Shown: piece by piece, positions 14,194 through 20,716 of the stretch
How the letters are laid out: the number at the start of each line of letters is the position of its first letter
Numbering within the stretch: the stretch's first letter is position 1
IMG/VR virus record: IMGVR_UViG_3300023116_000005
Span: 1-41,000 of that record
Reading direction: 5' to 3' (one strand)
Length of the DNA stretch: 41,000 bases
From: a virus
Program-made: the position numbers and the translations under genes
The notes under the pieces: model-generated
What the model saw: the letters and a program-made list of their open reading frames with translations, nothing else
Told to the model about the DNA's origin: nothing
Database searches by the model: none

Positions 14194-14606
14194 ACAGAGG
14201 TGGTATCGGTGACGGATTCGACGACTGTGGTGCGTTGAATTTCGGTGACTGTTTGAAGTCCAGGTCCGCTGTAGGACTCGACGAATTGAAAGCTTGCTCC
14301 TGGATTGGTCATTGACCATGTTGGTTTTTGTTCTAGAGCGAGTCCAGTCCACGAGGAGGTTACGCCGTCAACAGTTTGGGATTGAACGGTGCCAGCAGAG
14401 GGGAGCATTGAAGTTCCCGAATGTTGGACGTTAGTGCCGCTAGCTGAATAGGTGTAACCAGTAGCGAAGTCAACCGAGCGGATATTTTCGGTGACTTGAG
14501 TGGTTGATTCGGTACGAGAAGTCATCGTGCCAGTCCGAAAGTTTGGCACGACAGGCATCGCTTGCACTGGTGCGGAGAGCACCAGGAGCGCCAATAACCA
14601 ACGCAT
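14181..14606 (-). CDS. Exported protein 2 of the trio
   Basis: The 141-residue protein has a short signal peptide (RWLLALLVLSAPVQA, cleavage near residue 16) followed by MPVVPNFRTGTMTSRTESTT. The mature part is Thr/Ser-rich and beta-like, with WTGLALEQKPTWSMT and a YSGPGLQTVTEIQRTTVVES region that recurs in cyanophage homologues as I remember them. The start overlaps the upstream stop (TGATG at 14605-14608). It is probably exported to the periplasm or carried on the particle. No enzymatic motif is visible. Confidence 0.78.
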   Translation of the reverse strand: MRWLLALLVLSAPVQAMPVVPNFRTGTMTSRTESTTQVTENIRSVDFATGYTYSASGTNVQHSGTSMLPSAGTVQSQTVDGVTSSWTGLALEQKPTWSMTNPGASFQFVESYSGPGLQTVTEIQRTTVVESVTDTTSVFGP

Positions 14607-15112
14607 CAGTCGATGGTGATTTCGGTGACCATCTGGCCGGTGGCTGACGTACCAGCGCCACCAGCGGTCAGGGAGAGGGAGTGTTTGTTGTCGATGGTTC
14701 CAGCGAGGCTGCCAGCGACGCCACCGGAGGTCGTTGTAGTGGAGCCAAAGAGAGGGAGCGTACCAGTGACACCAGAGGTCACAGTTGTGGAAGTCGTTGA
14801 GTTTGAATCGCCTTCAAGGTATGACTGAGAGAAGGAGAAAGCGTTGCCGCTGGTCGCCTGACTTGCGGTGATGGTAGTAACGCTAGGGACACCGTTAGTA
14901 ACGTTGCCGAGGCCACCAATAGCGCCAGAGTTTGTGCCGTCAGTCGTAGAAACGCCACTTCCTGAGACGGAGTAGGAAGTGCCGATTCGTGTTGCTGCGC
15001 TTGCTGCGGCGTCAACGGTCAGTTGAACAGAGGATTGAATTTTATGAGTGATGTCGGCTTTTGCTGGGGCGGCCAGCAGTGCGAACGCCAACAGGAGCAG
15101 AGCTTTCATCAA
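14606..15112 (-). CDS. Exported protein 1 of the trio
   Basis: The 168-residue protein has a signal peptide (KALLLLAFALLAAPAKA, cleavage near residue 19) then DITHKIQSSVQLTVDAAAS. The mature part is almost entirely Ser, Thr, Gly, Ala and Val, with the segment SFSQSYLEGDSNST and a repetitive Thr/Ser stretch, suggesting an extended beta structure. It overlaps the upstream membrane protein by 4 bp. Conserved in cyanophages by my recollection, often next to genes 2 and 3 of this trio. Function unknown. Confidence 0.78.
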   Translation of the reverse strand: MMKALLLLAFALLAAPAKADITHKIQSSVQLTVDAAASAATRIGTSYSVSGSGVSTTDGTNSGAIGGLGNVTNGVPSVTTITASQATSGNAFSFSQSYLEGDSNSTTSTTVTSGVTGTLPLFGSTTTTSGGVAGSLAGTIDNKHSLSLTAGGAGTSATGQMVTEITID

Positions 15113-15375
15113 ACCTTGGGTTTGTCGGAAGTTTGTTTAATGGTAGGCGGCTCTTTCTTTTGATTGCCACCCTTGCGTTCAATTCCGAAGCCTGCCATCG
15201 CACCAGTAAGCAAGGATGCTACGAAGGTGCTGTCCATTTTCATGCCAGGGATGACGTTGAGATAGGAGACGGTCAGGAGGGTTGCTGACCAGCCAAGGAC
15301 CATGACACGAACGATGTCAGCGATGCTGATTCCGTGGTGCTCTTGTTGGTCCTGGGTTTCCTTAGGCTCAGCCAT
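15109..15375 (-). CDS. Small membrane protein with two transmembrane helices, holin candidate
   Basis: The 88-residue protein has a polar N-terminus, a first hydrophobic segment (VRVMVLGWSATLLTVSYL, about 22-39), a short turn with PGMK, a second segment (FVASLLTGAMAGFGI, about 51-65) and a charged Lys-rich tail. Small size, two helices and a basic tail fit class II holins. It heads the leftward cassette of exported proteins and lies near the C39-like peptidase. The holin role is inferred from topology and context only. Confidence 0.7.
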   Translation of the reverse strand: MAEPKETQDQQEHHGISIADIVRVMVLGWSATLLTVSYLNVIPGMKMDSTFVASLLTGAMAGFGIERKGGNQKKEPPTIKQTSDKPKV

Positions 15376-15398
15376 GATGGGTAGAGTTTTGGCGTGAA

Positions 15399-15650
15399 AT
15401 GGTTGAGGTAGCGGCGGCTATCGCTGGGGCGGCGATCTCTGCGACTTTCCTTGGAGTCAACTCGCATAACAGACGAACGTCTGAAGGGAGGGACTGTCTG
15501 ATCAGGCTAAGTACGAGTGTGGATAATGTTGCGAGCAGGTTGGAGGAGCTGCATAATGACCTGCGATCAGAGCGTGTAGAGATATTTGCGAGGTTAAGTG
15601 CGGCTGAGCAAAAAATTGCCCGTCTTGAAGGTCAGGCAAATCATCCCTAA
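15399..15650 (+). CDS. Small protein with hydrophobic N-terminus and coiled coil (spanin/anti-holin-like layout)
   Basis: The 83-residue product begins with a short Ala-rich hydrophobic helix (VAAAIAGAAISATFLGV, about 4-20) and continues as a charged helix with heptad-like spacing (LSTSVDNVASRLEELHNDL, RLSAAEQKIARLEG). It diverges from the leftward holin candidate with only 23 bp between starts. A membrane-anchored coiled coil next to lysis genes could be an i-spanin or a holin regulator, but no Cys-lipobox partner is seen. Confidence 0.7.
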   Translation: MVEVAAAIAGAAISATFLGVNSHNRRTSEGRDCLIRLSTSVDNVASRLEELHNDLRSERVEIFARLSAAEQKIARLEGQANHP

Positions 15651-15677
15651 GCTGGCTGCAAGTTTTAGGGCCGAACC

Positions 15678-15842
15678 GTGATTGCACTGGTACGTCCAAT
15701 TTTGTTTGCTTTTTTGCAGTCCAATGCTGTGAAGAAGCTGATTGTGGACCTGTTGAAGGCGTTAGCCAAGACGACTGATAACACGATTGACGATCAGGCG
15801 GTTGTGTTTATTGAGCGCAACCTGTTTCCTGGGAAGCCGTGA
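15678..15842 (+). CDS. Conserved 54-residue small protein
   Basis: GTG at 15678 opens a frame encoding MIALVRPILFAFLQSNAVKK then LIVDLLKALAKTTDNTIDDQ and on to FPGKP. The N-terminus is hydrophobic (about residues 2-14) and the rest is an amphipathic helix. I recall very similar 50-residue proteins throughout cyanophage genomes, of unknown role, often near lysis genes. It sits 3 bp before the C39-like peptidase gene, so the two are likely co-translated. Confidence 0.75.
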   Translation: MIALVRPILFAFLQSNAVKKLIVDLLKALAKTTDNTIDDQAVVFIERNLFPGKP

Positions 15843-15845
15843 ATA

Positions 15846-16571
15846 ATGCTGTTTGACTGGTTAATTCCGACGGTCATGCGCCTGGAGTCATTTTTCGCGC
15901 ACTTCAACGGCAACCCGCACCAGAGAGCAGCAATCCAGCAGTTACAGGAGGACATGCCGCCTGAGCTGTTGGATTCAAACGCTGAGTGGTTTCAGATTTG
16001 GAAAGCTGGCGGGAAGATTGTGCCGTTTGGGGTGCCGTACCTGCACCAGCTGGATCTGGAAGGTGGTGAGTACAAGTGCTTTACGACTGCGATGGCAATG
16101 GTCGCCAAGCACTACGGGGTTGTGGAGACGCAGAAGCAATATGACGACCTGAGGAGTCGGTATGGGGATACGACTGAGGTGATGGCTCAGGTCAAGGCGC
16201 TCCAAAGTTTGGAGTTGAGACCTGAGTTTGTGCAGAACGGGACGGTGGATTTGATTGAATCAGAGATTGACGCTGGCAGACCGATTGCTGTTGGTTGGCT
16301 GCACAGGGGTGACTTAAGCCGTGGTGAGCCGTTGACAGGTATTGGTCATTGGTCAGTGATTATTGGATATACAGAAAACTTTTTCATTGTGCACGACCCA
16401 ATGGGTGAGCACGATCTGGTGCGTGGATTATTGAGGGATGAGAATGGTGGGAACGCAGTCCACTACTCAAAAGAGGACTTCCTGTTTAGATGGGAAGTTG
16501 AAGGACCAGGCAGTGGGTGGGCGATGTTAGTTGACCCATTTCCGCCACCGATCACATTTGACAAGTTATGA
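15846..16571 (+). CDS. C39-like papain-fold cysteine peptidase, endolysin candidate
   Basis: The 241-residue protein has a peptidase C39-like (C39_2) domain at about 60-225: nucleophile Cys78 in EYKCFTTAMAM, His168 in GHWSVIIGY and Asp184 in VHDPMG. The first 60 residues form a separate helical region with no signal peptide or membrane segment. No peptidoglycan-binding repeat is seen. Such proteins occur in cyanophages and are sometimes proposed as cell-wall hydrolases. Its place beside small membrane proteins, and the absence of any other lysozyme or amidase in the genome, make it the best endolysin candidate. K also carries a wall peptidase but is a tail part. Confidence 0.82.
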   Translation: MLFDWLIPTVMRLESFFAHFNGNPHQRAAIQQLQEDMPPELLDSNAEWFQIWKAGGKIVPFGVPYLHQLDLEGGEYKCFTTAMAMVAKHYGVVETQKQYDDLRSRYGDTTEVMAQVKALQSLELRPEFVQNGTVDLIESEIDAGRPIAVGWLHRGDLSRGEPLTGIGHWSVIIGYTENFFIVHDPMGEHDLVRGLLRDENGGNAVHYSKEDFLFRWEVEGPGSGWAMLVDPFPPPITFDKL

Positions 16572-16605
16572 GTGATTTGTATTTTGAAGTCTCTGCCAGT
16601 TAGTC

Positions 16606-16821
16606 ATGGCTTGGGGCGCATGGATGGTGGTTGAGCAGTCTTTAGAGACGCAGTTGTCGCTCGAAAAGGCTGTTCGTGAGATTGAGCGAGCAGAGGACGT
16701 GGAGCAGATCAAGAGGTTATGTGCGTCATTGACGCGCCAGAACTGGCATTACCGGCAGATGATGAAGCAAGCAGTGATGCACGTTGCCGAGCTTGAGACC
16801 TCAGCTGCTCTCCTCGACTGA
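16606..16821 (+). CDS. Conserved 71-residue helical protein
   Basis: The product (AWGAWMVVEQSLETQLSLEK, IERAEDVEQIKRLCASLTRQ, NWHYRQMMKQAVMHVAELE) is fully helical by eye with no recognised domain. I recall similar short proteins from cyanophage genomes at the end of gene clusters. The 3' end overlaps the convergent RHH-like gene by 21 bp, so it marks the junction with the leftward 17-20 kb block. Confidence 0.7.
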   Translation: MAWGAWMVVEQSLETQLSLEKAVREIERAEDVEQIKRLCASLTRQNWHYRQMMKQAVMHVAELETSAALLD

Positions 16822-17058
16822 GGGCTTTTTACGGCGAGTGGAATAGCTGTCGCTCCAGAGCTTGCTGTCAGCTTGTTTTGCTTCCTCGTAGAGGTTGCTG
16901 AAGTCGCAGTCAGACGATGCGATATGACGGCATACCAGTTCTCGTATCCAAGCAGCAGGCTTGCTGTTGTTGACGTAAGCGTCTTTTACCAGAAGAGCAG
17001 CAAGGTTCGGGTCAAGCGCGACATGGAACATGACCTTGCCCTTTTGCTGGTACGGCAT
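16801..17058 (-). CDS. Putative ribbon-helix-helix-like DNA-binding protein
   Basis: The 85-residue product has a beta strand (VMFHVALDP, about 9-17) followed by two helices (NLAALLVKDAYV and KPAAWIRELVCRHI), the layout of an RHH domain, and a charged tail. The family call rests on pattern only. It ends the leftward block and overlaps the convergent 71-residue gene by 21 bp. It might be a repressor of one of the promoters in the genome. Confidence 0.6.
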   Translation of the reverse strand: MPYQQKGKVMFHVALDPNLAALLVKDAYVNNSKPAAWIRELVCRHIASSDCDFSNLYEEAKQADSKLWSDSYSTRRKKPSVEESS

Positions 17059-17087
17059 GACCTGTAGCGGGTAACGTCAATGGGATG

Positions 17088-17297
17088 CTACCACGTGATT
17101 GACTGGTCATCATATTTCCGCCAAGCATTGCGCTGAGAGCGTCTGGAAGCGGAGCGTTGTTTTGTGCAGCCTCGCCTAACGGATCTAGCGAACTCGAGGA
17201 AGTTAGCAGCTCTTTGGAGATCAGCTGTGGTCGCGTGCCTTATCTCTTGGCGGAGTTGTTCCAGGATGATTTCCCTGCCAGATCTTGGTGTAGGCAT
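17088..17297 (-). CDS. Hypothetical protein of 69 residues
   Basis: The product has an amphipathic N-terminal helix pair (REIILEQLRQEIRHATTADL, QRAANFLEFARSV) and a basic Arg/Ser-rich tail. Its 5' end overlaps the gene upstream by 77 bp in another frame, which lowers confidence in the start. No family is recognised. Confidence 0.5.
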   Translation of the reverse strand: MPTPRSGREIILEQLRQEIRHATTADLQRAANFLEFARSVRRGCTKQRSASRRSQRNAWRKYDDQSITW

Positions 17298-17394
17298 GAT
17301 CCATCACATCTGCGAACGTTTTGTGGAACGTTAACTCACAAGTTTCAGTCGCAAAAAACCAGCCACCACCGCCTGAAAAGATCGAGACCTTCAT
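17221..17394 (-). CDS. Hypothetical protein of 57 residues
   Basis: Starting at ATG 17394 it reads MKVSIFSGGGGWFFATETCE and then LTFHKTFADVMDHAYTKIW. The first 35 residues look well constrained; the tail (PGTTPPRDKARDHS) looks disordered and overlaps the next gene. An upstream ATG at 17409 would add five residues. Function unknown. Confidence 0.55.
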   Translation of the reverse strand: MKVSIFSGGGGWFFATETCELTFHKTFADVMDHAYTKIWQGNHPGTTPPRDKARDHS

Positions 17395-17461
17395 GCCGCA
17401 CCAATGCACCGAATACTGTATAGATCGCTGGTGAGGGCCTTGCGGGAGGTCTCAGAACTCT

Positions 17462-17719
17462 TTAATGATCAAGTGCTGCGCAGAGTTCAGTGAACTCCTC
17501 CATGGGGTAGCCAGTGAGGACGGAAACGTCGATCCCGCACTGAAGCGCAGCTGCTACCTGCATTTGGAACTGCATCTTCTCGTAGCGGTTTTCTTGGTAC
17601 GACACCTGCTCGACGTTGGAAACCCTGTGGTTTTCGTCGTAAGCGGTGAATCGCACCAGTGCTAGGGGGAGAGCTTGTTCAGGCTCTTGAACTTGGCAGT
17701 AGTGGAAGTTGACCGGCAC
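17462..17719 (-). CDS. Hypothetical protein of 85 residues
   Basis: The start is placed at GTG 17719, five bases past the stop of the RHH gene (17724), because the longer open frame to 17857 reads low-complexity sequence antiparallel to no motif and overlaps the RHH gene by 134 bp. The product (PVNFHYCQVQEPEQALPLAL, NRYEKMQFQMQVAAALQCGI, YPMEEFTELCAALDH) is a mixed alpha/beta protein without a recognised domain. It is likely translated together with the RHH protein. Confidence 0.65.
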   Translation of the reverse strand: MPVNFHYCQVQEPEQALPLALVRFTAYDENHRVSNVEQVSYQENRYEKMQFQMQVAAALQCGIDVSVLTGYPMEEFTELCAALDH

Positions 17720-17723
17720 AACA

Positions 17724-17975
17724 TCAACGGTTGTTGGTGGCAAACTCGACGTAGGTGGCGGCGATGATGCTTTCCATTTGCCGAGGGTCGAGATTCGAAC
17801 CCACGCGCCTTCTAATGCGAGCAACAGCTTTATGGAAGTCGTGAGGAGAAACAGCATTGCTGGTCAGCCGTTCGATAACCAATTCTGTCCGCGTTACTCC
17901 ACGCTGCTGTGCTTCAGCATCTAAACGCTCCACCAACTCGGCGGGCATGTTGACTTCAATTCGTTTTTTTGCCAT
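17724..17975 (-). CDS. Ribbon-helix-helix (CopG/Arc-type) regulator
   Basis: The 83-residue protein begins with KKRIEVNMPAELVERLDAEA and then QQRGVTRTELVIERLTS, a textbook RHH domain (strand, helix, turn with GVTRTELV, helix) in the first 40 residues. The C-terminal half is a basic helix region (FHKAVARIRRRVG). RHH dimers bind short inverted or direct repeats in the major groove. The gene lies 200 bp downstream of the symmetric TGGGAC array, so it is the first candidate to bind it; this is inference. It overlaps the upstream 61-residue gene by 20 bp. Confidence 0.85.
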   Translation of the reverse strand: MAKKRIEVNMPAELVERLDAEAQQRGVTRTELVIERLTSNAVSPHDFHKAVARIRRRVGSNLDPRQMESIIAATYVEFATNNR

Positions 17976-18141
17976 TGCGGGAGTTTACGCGAGGCTTTCT
18001 GGATCGCTTGCTGGTCTTCTTCGCTTGTTGCTTAGCGGCCTGCCGTTCCTTGTAGGGGTTTTGGCGTAGGCGCTCCAGGGTCTCGAGGTAGCCAGGCGGT
18101 TCAGGGATTCCACCTGCCTTGAGGATTTCAGTCCAGTTCAT
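17956..18141 (-). CDS. Small basic protein of 61 residues
   Basis: The product starts NWTEILKAGGIPEPPGYLET, then LERLRQNPYKERQAAKQQAK and a strongly Lys/Arg-rich tail. The PEPPGY segment suggests a defined N-terminal motif; the tail likely binds nucleic acid. AGGA directly precedes the ATG. It is the first gene after the TGGGAC array in the leftward direction and overlaps the RHH gene start, so the two are probably one operon. Confidence 0.65.
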   Translation of the reverse strand: MNWTEILKAGGIPEPPGYLETLERLRQNPYKERQAAKQQAKKTSKRSRKPRVNSRNGKKTN

Positions 18142-18173
18142 TCCTCGCGCACGCGGGGGGATACGTCCAAAGC

Positions 18174-18355
18174 GTCCCAGCTAGGTCACTTTCCAGTGCT
18201 GGACTGGTGTTTTTGCTGGGACAAGCAGGTGAGACACGCGATAGGTGTCCCACCCTTCTTGGAATGCCAGCAAAGCTGGGACACTAGGTGCTTGTCCTAG
18301 CCTTGCGTCCCACCTTTGATCCCGCTCCAGGACGGGGATTTGGTGGAGTTGGGAC
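18174..18355. repeat. Symmetric six-copy TGGGAC array (candidate origin or operator)
   Basis: Perfect copies of GTCCCA / TGGGAC start at 18174, 18217, 18247, 18277, 18307 and 18350. Orientations alternate strictly and the spacings are 43, 30, 30, 30 and 43 bp, so the whole array has dyad symmetry about 18264/18265, where a small TGGAATGCCA palindrome sits. Read in the TGGGAC direction the wider consensus is about AAAGSTGGGACRC. Four copies lie in the 142-bp gap between the primase-helicase and the 61-residue gene, two in the primase 3' end where they fall in different codon phases. Function unproven: origin iterons, partition site or RHH operator. Confidence 0.8.
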
Positions 18356-20563
18356 ACGTTCCAGACCCTCTCCGCACGCGAGGACTGCTCTATACGACTG
18401 GAGCGTCTGACCGTTTCGTGATTGGTGCGTTTCATCGGTGACCTCGATAAGGCCCCGCTTGTGGAGTCTCTGGAGCGACTTACGGATGGCGGCTGCTTTG
18501 CCGATTAGTGGGTCGTTCGCCAGGTCTTCTGTGGTGCGAGACGCTGGGTGAACAGTCCGAAGCTTGTGAAGCACCCTGTCGCTCACAGACGCGGGGCTTG
18601 TGTTCGTTTTATCAAGCTCAGGGGTGTGGTCGCAAATGCTGAAGCTGAGGTCTTCCTGCATTTGCATGATCAGCTGAGTACCTGACCGTCCACTACGGGA
18701 CTTCTCGATGGTGATGAGACGGCTGTGCTTACCGACTCGAGCGGCCTCCTCATCTGACGGTTTGGAAAGGCTCCAGGTCTCGTCCACGGCGTCACGGATA
18801 GCGGAGGTGCCACGGAAGCCGCCGTTTTTGTTGGCGTGGTGAATGATGAGGATGGTGGACTCGAAGAGCTTGTCTTCGATGGGCTGACCGTTTTCGTCCA
18901 GGACAGGGTTGCCCTTTTCATCAAGGCGTTTTTTGCCGTTGCCGTTGTTGCGGGTCAGCCAGTAGAGGGGGCTGGCGAACTCAGACTTGTTTTCATCGAA
19001 AGCTTTGCCACCAGAGCAACCGATGAGGGAGTCGATGATCACGAGCTTGGGGAAGCAGCCGTGCTTCTTCTTCAGCTCCTGCATCAGGTTTTGGAACTGT
19101 GCGTAAGCCTGCAGTTGGAAGCCGGTTTGGATGTGGGTCTGGTCGTTGACGGGGAAGTCGACCTCTTGCAGCTGTTCCTTGATCTGCATGAGGGGCTGGT
19201 CACCGTTGAGGATCAGGACAGGTCCTTGCGTTACTGGAACGGGCTGACCGCGAACGATGAAGGGCTTGCCAACAGCGATGTGTTTTGCGAGCGCCCAAGC
19301 GGACATGGATTTGCCGTCACCACCAGCGCCGTAGATCAGGACAACAGAGGGGTGGGGGAGGACATCGGGGATGAGGTAGTCACGACTGAGGTCGCGCTCC
19401 ATCAACTCCTCTACGGACATGAGTTTTTCGGTGGAGTGGAAGCCCTGGTTATCGACGAGGAGTTTTTCGAGAGCAGCTTGATCCCGATAACCCGCCTGTA
19501 GAGCAAGAGCGTTGAGGCGGTAATTAACTTCAGCTGGATTGTCGAGCTGGAGGATTGCCTCACCACGCTTAATGACTTCATCGAAGGAGAGGAGAGCGAC
19601 TCTGGATTCAATGACTTGGCGCTTTTCAGCGGCCTCTACGATCTCGAGCGTTTCTTTGGAGAAGCGCCGACGGTCCTTGTCTTCTCGGTCAGCAAGCCAG
19701 ATGAGGGTGCCGAAGCCGATACCACCGCTTTTGAAGGAGTACCAGGGCTCCTCACAGGGGTTGATGTCTTCAGACCAGTCAGCGGCGTAGTCAGCGTCTT
19801 CAGCGGACCAAGCGGACCAGAGCATGAGACCCCGTTCGTTTGGCATGGCGGAGTTGATTGCCATACCGATGCGGATCCAGTGCTCACGACTGCCTGACCC
19901 TTGGGGCGTAATGACGCTGAGGCAGTCAGAGATGATTTCAGCGATCTCGTCTTCGGTGCGATCGGAGAAGTCGAGGTCTTTTTTGGTGACGTGAGGGGTT
20001 GGCTCCCGCATTTCAGCGATCAGCCAGTCAGGAGCGACGGGGATGTTGTTGAGGTCGCCTTTGAACTTGTATTGACCTGGAGCGCAGATGCCTTCCTTGC
20101 CGGGATAGGCACCGAAGATGACGCCCTGACGCCCCCAGAGGATCTCGTAGTCGCCATTGGAGCGTCCGTCGTCCTTCCGTAAGCCATGACCCTTTACTTC
20201 GCCCCACAGCGCCTCTGGGATGCGGAAGAGGTATTTGGCTGCGTTGGGACGTGTGCTGGTGATGCAGGGAGCGCCGTTTAGGGATTCACCCCATTCACGG
20301 ACCCAACGTTTGTGGTTGGCGTCAACGTCGAGGATGACGATGCCGTTACCGCGAATGCCAGACCAGACACCGACAGCTTGAAGGTCGGTGTTGCGTTGCA
20401 TAGCGAGAGCAACGTCAGCCGGACCAAATTTGCGATCCCAGGAGTCCTCGAGAGGATTTTTGCCTGTGGCGTGTTTGCCGGAGACCATTACCGCGCCTTT
20501 GCGGTAGATGGGTCCATATACCAGTCCTTCGGGGAGGGCCTTGACGAACTCTTGAATGTTCAT
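18284..20563 (-). CDS. Primase-helicase: PrimPol, PriCT-2 and RepA/DnaB-type ATPase
   Basis: This 759-residue replication protein has three parts. The N-terminal PrimPol domain (about 1-190) has VILDVDANHK with Asp79 and Asp81 and the GDYEILWGRQGVIFGAYPG segment. A PriCT-2 domain follows (about 205-290, HWIRIGMAINSAMPNERG ... FGTLIWLAD). The AAA_25/RecA-like ATPase has Walker A GAGGDGKS (412-419) and Walker B KLVIIDSLIG (506-515). A winged-helix-like C-terminus (about 675-740) may bind DNA. It should prime and unwind DNA at the phage origin. The usual His of the PrimPol TPSGGxHxYF motif is not evident (TRPNAAKYLF). No phage polymerase is present, so elongation is likely by host enzymes. Confidence 0.9.
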   Translation of the reverse strand: MNIQEFVKALPEGLVYGPIYRKGAVMVSGKHATGKNPLEDSWDRKFGPADVALAMQRNTDLQAVGVWSGIRGNGIVILDVDANHKRWVREWGESLNGAPCITSTRPNAAKYLFRIPEALWGEVKGHGLRKDDGRSNGDYEILWGRQGVIFGAYPGKEGICAPGQYKFKGDLNNIPVAPDWLIAEMREPTPHVTKKDLDFSDRTEDEIAEIISDCLSVITPQGSGSREHWIRIGMAINSAMPNERGLMLWSAWSAEDADYAADWSEDINPCEEPWYSFKSGGIGFGTLIWLADREDKDRRRFSKETLEIVEAAEKRQVIESRVALLSFDEVIKRGEAILQLDNPAEVNYRLNALALQAGYRDQAALEKLLVDNQGFHSTEKLMSVEELMERDLSRDYLIPDVLPHPSVVLIYGAGGDGKSMSAWALAKHIAVGKPFIVRGQPVPVTQGPVLILNGDQPLMQIKEQLQEVDFPVNDQTHIQTGFQLQAYAQFQNLMQELKKKHGCFPKLVIIDSLIGCSGGKAFDENKSEFASPLYWLTRNNGNGKKRLDEKGNPVLDENGQPIEDKLFESTILIIHHANKNGGFRGTSAIRDAVDETWSLSKPSDEEAARVGKHSRLITIEKSRSGRSGTQLIMQMQEDLSFSICDHTPELDKTNTSPASVSDRVLHKLRTVHPASRTTEDLANDPLIGKAAAIRKSLQRLHKRGLIEVTDETHQSRNGQTLQSYRAVLACGEGLERVPTPPNPRPGAGSKVGRKARTST

Positions 20564-20592
20564 TTACTTTGAAGATGGTGTGCAGCCACTGG

Positions 20593-20627
20593 AAGCCCTT
20601 AGGGAAGTAGCCAATCCCTGAGGGCTT
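20593..20627. other. Strong 13-bp hairpin between divergent replication genes
   Basis: AAGCCCTTAGGGA (20593-20605) pairs with TCCCTGAGGGCTT (20615-20627) over 13 bp with one G-T wobble and a 9-base loop. No T run follows on either strand, so it is not a standard terminator. It lies in the 153-bp gap between the leftward primase-helicase and the rightward SSB-like gene, upstream of the rightward -35. It would be in the primase mRNA leader only if leftward transcription starts beyond it. Confidence 0.7.
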
Positions 20628-20644
20628 TCCCAATGTATGGGAAC

Positions 20645-20673
20645 TTGACAGGGTGGCATCCCAGACGTAGCCT
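20645..20673 (+). promoter_or_regulatory. Rightward early promoter
   Basis: A perfect -35 TTGACA (20645-20650) is followed after 17 bp by TAGCCT (20668-20673). The block TTGACAGGGTGGCA is identical to that of the leftward promoter at 26253-26281. An inverted repeat TGGGA (20638-20642) / TCCCA (20659-20663) brackets the -35. The leader to ATG 20717 would be about 37 bases. Confidence 0.7.
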
Positions 20674-20716
20674 GTTGAAGCGCCGTCACTGGCGTGCAAC
20701 AACGATAGGCCCATCC

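Noticed and set aside
18836-19501. Rightward 221-codon open frame opposite the primase-helicase
   Set aside because: Shadow of the primase-helicase: the Walker motifs and domain order are all on the other strand; the Val/Leu/Asp-rich composition is an antisense effect.
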